NCBI RefSeq assembly: GCF_036898095.1
Contig: NC_090726.1
Span: forward strand, 34,323,957-34,387,956
Direction of reading: 5' to 3'
DNA from: Palaemon carinicauda
Taxonomy: Eukaryota; Arthropoda; Malacostraca; Decapoda; Palaemonidae
DNA: 64,000 nt
In this document: positions 57,900 to 64,000 of the stretch, piece by piece
How positions within the stretch are numbered: the first letter of the stretch is position 1
Layout: the number at the start of each line of letters is the position of its first letter
Position numbers and translations under genes: made by a program
The notes under the pieces: model-generated
Databases searched by the model: none
What the model saw: the letters and a program-made list of their open reading frames with translations, nothing else
Told to the model about the DNA's origin: nothing

Positions 57900-58916
57900 C
57901 TTCGATTCATCACAGAAAGCCCAAACCCTTCATTTCATGATTTTCTCGTCCGAGCGGTTAAGAAAAAATTTGGGATCTCAGAAGGCAATATAGACTTCCT
58001 AGAAGAATACAAGTCTAAGTCAACTAGAAGACAATATGAGTCATCTTGGAAAAAGTGGGTTGCTTTTGTTAAAGCAAAGGGCCCAAAAGAAATTTCAATA
58101 AACTTCTGTCTGTCCTTCTTTATCCACCTTCCTAATAGAGGTCTGGCAGCTAACACGATAACTACGTGTAAGTCAGCCTTGACTAGACCTCTTCTATATG
58201 CCTTTCAAGTGGATCTGACGAATGAAATCTTTAATAAGATCCCGAAGGCATGTACTAGGCTTAGGCCTGCAGCTCCTCCGAAGCCCATCTCATGGTCTTT
58301 GGACAAGGTCCTACATTATGCCTCATCTGTGAACAATGAAGATTGTTCTCTCAAGGATCTAACTCAGAAGATTATTTTCCTGTTTGCTATAGCCTCAGGG
58401 GCTAGAGTTAGTGAATTAGTAGCCCTATCAAGAAATGAGGGCCACATTCAGTTCACAGAAGTGGGAGAACTGAATCTCTTTCCTGATCCAACCTTTCTCA
58501 CCAAGAACGAGCTACCCATTAAAACATGGGGTCCCTGGAGAATCTGCCCTCTGAAGCAAGATGTCTCTCTATGTCCAGTAGAGTGTCTAAAGGTTTATCT
58601 TCGTAGAATTTCAGACTTCAGGGGAGGACAGCTCTTCAAAGGAGAAACCTCAGGATCAAACTTATCCCTAAAACAACTGAGGGTGAAGCTCACCTACTTC
58701 ATTCGCAGAGCAGATCCTGACAGTACACCCGCAGGTCATGATCCGAGGAAAATTGCTTCATCACTGAACTTTTTTCAGCATATGGACTTTGAGCGTCTTC
58801 GCTCATGTACTGGATGGAAATCATCCAAAGTGTTCTACAAACACTACGCTAAGCAAATCCATGAAATGAAGCATTATGTGGTGGCGGCAGGTATTGTATT
58901 AAAATCTGTTGTCTAG
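57900..58916 (+). CDS. DIRS B-type tyrosine recombinase, open
   Basis: Open from just after TGA 57897-57899 to TAG at 58914-58916, about 338 codons. The first ATG in this frame may be internal (58179), so the start is uncertain, and DIRS YRs often overlap the RT frame upstream. Core-binding part: KKKFGISEGNIDFLEEYKS..TRRQYESSWKKW. Catalytic set: Arg in ASGARVSEL (58404-58406), HDPR (58737-58748) and Tyr in SSKVFYKHY (nucleophile probably 58836-58838). The length and motifs are those of a complete catalytic domain. Gag and RT of the same copy are dead. The product would cut and join DNA at DIRS ends in the nucleus. Confidence 0.85.
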   Translation, partial: LRFITESPNPSFHDFLVRAVKKKFGISEGNIDFLEEYKSKSTRRQYESSWKKWVAFVKAKGPKEISINFCLSFFIHLPNRGLAANTITTCKSALTRPLLYAFQVDLTNEIFNKIPKACTRLRPAAPPKPISWSLDKVLHYASSVNNEDCSLKDLTQKIIFLFAIASGARVSELVALSRNEGHIQFTEVGELNLFPDPTFLTKNELPIKTWGPWRICPLKQDVSLCPVECLKVYLRRISDFRGGQLFKGETSGSNLSLKQLRVKLTYFIRRADPDSTPAGHDPRKIASSLNFFQHMDFERLRSCTGWKSSKVFYKHYAKQIHEMKHYVVAAGIVLKSVV

Positions 58917-59699
58917 TGCTGCGATGAACAGTTAATTGATTGGGACTATCAATTAGGGTGAAAAGGTGTTGACACTTCCGGTGTGATACCTTTTAAGTGA
59001 GCGTCACCATGGTGACGCTATGTCTGTTCAAAATCTCAGGTGTGGAATTATACAGATAACACTTGTGCCTTGTGTACGTAGTACACAGTGTCGATAGTAT
59101 ACATTTACTGAATTTATAATGGAAACATTTATTAAAATTTTTCAATTTTAGAGTGGCACTCATCATTTCTTCCCTTTCAGGGAAGGAAAAATATTTTTTG
59201 TATACGTTGCACGTATAATTCCTTTAACATGTTACATTCGTTTCACTTGTTATTCCATTTAGTCATTTATTCGAAATAGATGTCTATTAGAATGTAATTG
59301 CGTCCTTTCTCGCCCTGCAATTTGCACATTAAAGATGCCAGAGTTCTTTTACTTACTTATTTAAGTAAATCTCATATCATTGTATGCTTACAAACAATGG
59401 ATATAGTTGACACTGATATTGTTCTGACAATATATACAAACCATGAGACCGTTTGTATATCTGGTGGATACTTATGTTTGTTCATACAATATATGCTAAC
59501 CTTGAGGCCCCTTTTCTACTGTCTAGTATGACTCTTCCCTGTAGGGGGCAGGAAGCACTAACATTGTCTATGATTACTGGTAATGACGGATAATGGTAAC
59601 GTCATTTGTCTCAATGGTCCAGATAACCATAGAAAAATTGCCCCAAGGTTAAGGCACCGATGAAAATCCACAGATACAGTACTTTCTAGTAATTCTCTG
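58917..59699 (+). other. 3' region of DIRS B2
   Basis: AT-rich. Contains a perfect 20-base palindrome AGCGTCACCATGGTGACGCT (59000-59019) and TCCCTTTCAGGGA-type short stems near 59173. No gene recognised. Confidence 0.6.
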
Positions 59700-60232
59700 G
59701 TAAACTTCCATCAGGATGACATGACTTGAGTCCCAAAAACCGATTTTGAGCAAAGAGAAAAATTTATTTTTGGGTGAGATAGCCATGTTGTCCTGATGGA
59801 CCCACCCTCCTTTTCTATAGAAAAGGCCTTTGCAGAATCCCTCCCGAAAGTACTATATCTGTAGCACCATGCTCAATGCTACAAGGAATGACCGCCATCT
59901 TGATACTCAATAGTAGTATGGGAAATAGGGTAACCTTGATAACGGCTCCCCTTCCAAAATTGCCACTCTTCCCCCTTGAAGCGAAAACGCTATTCGGGGT
60001 GAAGATCGCTATGTGTCGTATCAAGATATGCATCCCCTGATTTATGCGATATCCTTAAGAGAATGTTAAGGATATTCGCGCCAGGAGTTAGAATTCTGGA
60101 GACCTAAAGGTAAATTCTCTGGGAATATCACTGTAGTTCATATATCCCTTGGAAGCTACTATTAGGAACCTTTCATCAGGACGACATGCTATCTCACCCA
60201 AAAATAGATTTTTCGGTTTGCTTAAAATCCGT
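59700..60232 (+). repeat. ICR plus right ITR of DIRS B2
   Basis: ACTTCCATCAGGATGACATG, ACTTGAGTCCCAAAA (complement of the outer left end), junction at about 59738, then CGATTTTGAGCAAAGAGAAA (complement of the outer right end, 60232-60200). The right ITR matches the B2 left ITR in inverse, including the GATACTCAATAGTAGTATGG block shared only with 45875-45900. Confidence 0.9.
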
Positions 60233-60235
60233 TAT

Positions 60236-61346
60236 ATGACCAATAACACCAGTGCCAAGTGAACGTTGCATCACGGTGTTCATGCATTCCCAAAATCTGT
60301 ACAAGTCAGTCAGATTTGGTTTCACATCTCCATTGAGAGGCATCATTTCGATGAAATTACATATTTTTCTGACAAGAGAAAATATGGACCCTGGTGTGTC
60401 GTCAGTGCTGGATCAGATTCATACCCTATTATAACCACATTTGATAATCTAGTTGCAAGGTAGAAATACTAAACGTATCTGCGTTTTATTGCTGCTATCT
60501 CAGTTACAGACGAATAAAGCATACTAGAGTTTTAATTAAACCCAAGAGGGGCCCAACTTGAAATAAGAGTACACATTTCCAAGGTATTTAAAAGGTAATC
60601 TCTTAAGTATTAGCTCCCCTCCCTACGGAAAATCAAGCCTTGAATCCTTATTGTGGATGTCGACACATTCCCTGCAGGGGGCAGGAAGCCCTAAGCCAGT
60701 TCCAAGCTTAGTAGAAATGACAGATAACGGTAATGTCATATACAGGTCTAAGAGACCAGACAAGGACCACATTCAAGGTAAAAGGTACTTATACAAACCC
60801 TCAGATATATTACTTTCAAGTTAATTCTCTGGTAAGCTTCCATCAGGACGACATGGCCGAGCCCAAAATACGGATTTTGAGCCAAGCGAAAAATCTGTTT
60901 TTGGGTGAGATAGCCATGTCGTCCTGATTGGCCCACCCTTCTTTCTTATGTGACCCCACCCGAAACTACTCTATGCAACTATTCCAGCTTAAATGCCAGT
61001 TAGGAATGAGGGGCTGTAGTAGTACGGAGAGGAGGTTTACTGGGTACCTTGATAATGGCTCCCCTTTCGTTCACCACTCTTCCGCCTCAAAGAGTTAAAT
61101 CTATTTGGGGTGAAGATTGCTATGTGTCGTATCAAAAAATATGTCACCTGATATTATGAGAAATCCTTAAAGATATACTGTATTAAGGATACTCGTCCAG
61201 GAGTTAGAATTCTGGAGACCTATGGTTGATTCTCTGGGAGTATCACTGTAGTAAATGTCCCTTAGAAAGCTACCTAAAGGAACCTTCCATGAGGACGACA
61301 TGGCTATCTCACCCAAAAATAGATTTTTCGCTTTGCTCAAAATCTG
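60236..61346 (+). mobile_element. 3' fragment of another DIRS B element (B3)
   Basis: 60240-60868 aligns with the B1 3' region read on its coding strand (AACACCAG.GCC.AGTGAACG). Then comes the ICR (GCCGAGCCCAAAA, then CGGATTTTGAGCCAAGCGAA, junction 60869/60870) and a right ITR ending near 61346. It starts directly after the B2 right ITR. No coding sequence is left. Confidence 0.85.
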
Positions 61347-61822
<476 letters not shown>

Positions 61823-62500
61823 CAAACAAATAGGGTTTCGGTATACCAGGTATATTGGTGATCTTGTGTTAACCTAAATATCCAGCAAACCTGACATAGT
61901 TACATCAATCTTATGTTCAATCTTTTTATCCGTATGGCTTTATAGATATATGAATACATTTTCTTAAGTAAGTTTTATATTTCAATGAAGAATACCACAA
62001 CAGTAAGAGTAGGCGTTGTAACAATTTACTTCACCAACCTCCTGTATTTTAAAGATTTTAGTCTGTGCACTCCTTCCTCGAAGCCTTGTCCCGTTTTCTA
62101 TGAAACTCATGAAATTTATAATTGAAAACGCAAGATTTCGTTAAATTTTATTTTATGGTCGATTAGTTTACTTTTTGTGTTCCAAAATTGTTATGCAACC
62201 AACCCTCCCTTGTATTTTTTATGTAAATAATGTCATTACAATTAATAACCATTCTGTATTAGCCGTTAAGTCAATTAATATATCTTATTAAAATCAAATT
62301 ATGTTATACCTCATTACTAATAGAATTTACACGTCGACCTATGGCAGGAGATATTTTGCCAACCAGACTTTAGGATTTCGTTGGCCTTTGGAAATAATGG
62401 AAAACATTTCATTAGAATCTAAACTTTCTGCCAGTAGTAATAGTACACTAAAATTCACATGCTCTTAACGCTCACTGCTGAAATGTGCCCTTTCCAATTC

Positions 62501-62501
<1 letters not shown>
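61823..62501. other. AT-rich spacer
   Basis: No gene or known repeat recognised. Confidence 0.4.
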
Positions 62502-62584
<83 letters not shown>

Positions 62585-63230
62585 ATTCTAAGCTACAATC
62601 CTAGTTGGAAAAGCAGGATGCTATAATCCCAGGGGCCCCAACAGGTAAAATAGCCCAGGGAGGAAAGGAAACATGGAAAAATAAAACATTTTAAGAACAG
62701 TAACAACATTCAAATAAATATTTCCTATATAAACTATAAAAAGATTAACAAAAGAGGAAGAGAAATTAGATAGAATAGAGTGCCCGACTTTCCCCACAAG
62801 CAAGAGAACTCTAACACAAGGCAGTGGAAAACCATGTTACAGAAGTAACATGGCACTACCCAAGACTAGAGAACAATGGTTTGAGTTTGGAGTGTCCTCC
62901 TTGAAGAGCTGCTTGCCATAGCTAAAGAGTCTCTTCTACCCTTACCAAGAGAAAAGTAGCCACTAAATAATCACAGTGCAGTAGTTAACCCTTTGGGTGA
63001 AGAAGAATTGTTTGGTAATCTCAGTGTTGTCAGATGTATGAGGACAGAGGAGATCTGTAAAGAATAGGCCAGACTATTCAGTTTATGTGTAGGCAAAGGG
63101 AAAGTGAACCGTAACCAGAGAGAAGAATCCATTGTACTACCGTCTGGCCAGTCAAAGACCACATAACTTTCTAGCGGTAGTATCTCAACGGGTGGCTGGT
63201 GCCTTGGCCAACCTACTACCTATATAAATT
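62502..63230 (-). mobile_element. SINE-like / non-LTR repeat with TAA-type tail
   Basis: The longest copy in the window. Read on the minus strand it ends TCCAACTAGGATTGTAGCTT followed by a TAA-type tail of about 80 bases (TTA run at 62502-62582 on the plus strand). Partial copies are at 24556, 29608 and 33290. No RT motif is visible in the 650-base body, so it is either a SINE or the 3' part of a LINE. The sequence near 63170-63225 (GGTAGTATCTCAACGGGTGG) may mark its 5' side. Confidence 0.75.
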
Positions 63231-63334
63231 ACTTCATTGATTATGTGAAATATATTCCTTTTTTTTTTTTCCATCTTGTAACGAATGTCAATAAGATCTA
63301 AGTTGTTAGTGTTGAAACATTTTCAATGTAAAGA

Positions 63335-63811
63335 AAAAAAAAAACACCCAAATAGCGCAAACCTCCGCTAAGGCAGCTCCGTTCCCTCTTACCATGGCAT
63401 CTTGACCTTCACTATACTCAATTTTTTTTAATGAGGCGCATTTGCACTGACTCGCAGCGGTGACCTTTTAGCTCGGAAAAGTTTCCTGCTATGTGATTGG
63501 TTAGAATTATCTTGTCCAACCAATCAGCGATCAGGAAACTTTTCCGGGCTAAAAGGGCACCCCTGCGAATCGGTGCAAATCTGCCTCATTAAAAAGAATT
63601 GATTATAGACTTATTTATTTGTTTGTGGAGAAATATCCAAATTAGTCCGATGTTGCAATAGTGTAGAATCCTTTTTTATAAAATCCTGGATCGGGATTAC
63701 CGCCAAAATCTAACCGCTTCTGTTAGCCCATTTCTGACATATCCTGAAATTTTCATCGAAATTCATCCATGATATTTAGGCTGTTAACAAACAGACAGGT
63801 GAAAACATAAC
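63335..63811. repeat. RTE-like 3' tail fragment, split by a MITE
   Basis: CAAACCTCCGCTAAGGCAGC (63358 on) before the MITE, then ATCCTGGATCGGGATTACCG, CCAAAATCTAACC and AACAAACAGACAGGTGAAAA after it. These resemble the 3' ends of RTE/BovB-type LINEs and derived SINEs (CCTCCGC..AGG, GATC.GGAT.ACC). The family is recalled, not searched. Confidence 0.5.
63418..63602. mobile_element. 185-bp hairpin MITE
   Basis: Near-perfect terminal inverted repeats of about 75 bases: TCAATT.TTTTTAATGAGGC, GCATTTGCAC, CTTTTAGC, GGAAAAGTTTCCTG, with an ATTGGTT / AACCAAT pair at the centre. No coding capacity. Inserted in the RTE-like tail. Confidence 0.88.
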
Positions 63812-64000
63812 TCCCTTGCAAAACGTTGAATAGATTCAGGACCTTGCAAAATGTTGAATAGATTAAGGACTTTGCAAAATGTTGAATAGATTCAGGACCT
63901 TGCAAAATGTTGAATAGATTCAGGACCTTGCAAAATGTGGAATAGATTTAGGACTGTGCAAAATGCTGAATATAACCGGGAATGGAAAATGTTGATTAGA
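63812..64000. repeat. 28-bp tandem array running off the right edge
   Basis: About six or seven copies of CTTGCAAAATGTTGAATAGA plus TTCAGGAC, with decay in the last units. Confidence 0.93.

Larger units (their letters stand above)
45596..60232 (+). mobile_element. DIRS retrotransposon B2, split by a gypsy element
   Basis: Plus-strand element: left ITR 45596 on, leader, gag 54465-56055, RT/RNase H 56220-57802, YR 57900-58916, 3' region, ICR near 59700-59800 and right ITR to about 60232. A Ty3/gypsy element occupies 46153-52069. Without it B2 is about 8.7 kb, close to B1. Gag and RT are frameshifted, but YR is open. Confidence 0.88.

Noticed and set aside
63812..64000. 28-bp tandem array that could suggest a CRISPR-like array
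   Set aside because: Units are directly contiguous without unique spacers, and the sequence is clearly eukaryotic.

Overview
The window looks like intergenic DNA from an animal, most probably a decapod crustacean (shrimp or prawn). The reasons are the density of DIRS-type tyrosine-recombinase retrotransposons, arthropod-style AT-rich spacers with TAACC-type motifs, long AT, CT and TTA microsatellites, and non-LTR repeat fragments. The species assignment is an inference. I found no convincing host protein-coding gene. Nearly everything recognisable is transposon-derived, much of it nested or head-to-tail.

Layout. 1-5816 (minus): DIRS element A1, which runs off the left edge. Its gag and RT/RNase H are broken by stops, but its tyrosine recombinase (YR) frame is open. 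5817-13349 (minus): DIRS A2, heavily decayed, with both terminal repeats, three minisatellites and a nearly full-length 5S rRNA-like sequence inside its RT. 13670-17397: a foldback element with arms of about 1.6-2 kb, and a smaller relative near 19.1-19.3 kb. 20957-21377: a tandem duplication. 21.4-29.6 kb (plus): DIRS A3, carrying a solo terminal repeat and a SINE-like insertion. 29.6-33.25 kb: a SINE-like copy, a gag scrap and a 2.5-kb DIRS deletion derivative (A4). 33.8-34.4 kb: the 5' end of a third DIRS type (C). 35.9-44.2 kb (minus): DIRS B1. 45.6-60.2 kb (plus): DIRS B2, interrupted at 46153-52069 by a Ty3/gypsy element with 389-bp LTRs. 60.2-61.3 kb: a 3' fragment of another B element. 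The rest holds microsatellites, a SINE-like repeat with a TAA-type tail, an RTE-like tail split by a 185-bp MITE, and a 28-bp tandem array.

How the parts fit. In both DIRS families the left inverted terminal repeat (ITR), the internal complementary region (ICR) and the right ITR can be read directly. The ICR is complementary first to the outer left end and then to the outer right end. This is the arrangement of Dictyostelium DIRS-1, where it is thought to template a circular intermediate. The coding order is gag, then overlapping RT/RNase H, then overlapping YR. The two largest undamaged frames in the window are both YR genes (A1 and B2).

Most promising leads: the 5S rRNA-like insertion in A2, the intact ICRs in two unrelated DIRS families, rapidly changing tandem repeats in the gag region of every A-family copy, conserved splice-acceptor-like signals just before B-family gag with a duplicated first exon, and the large foldback element.
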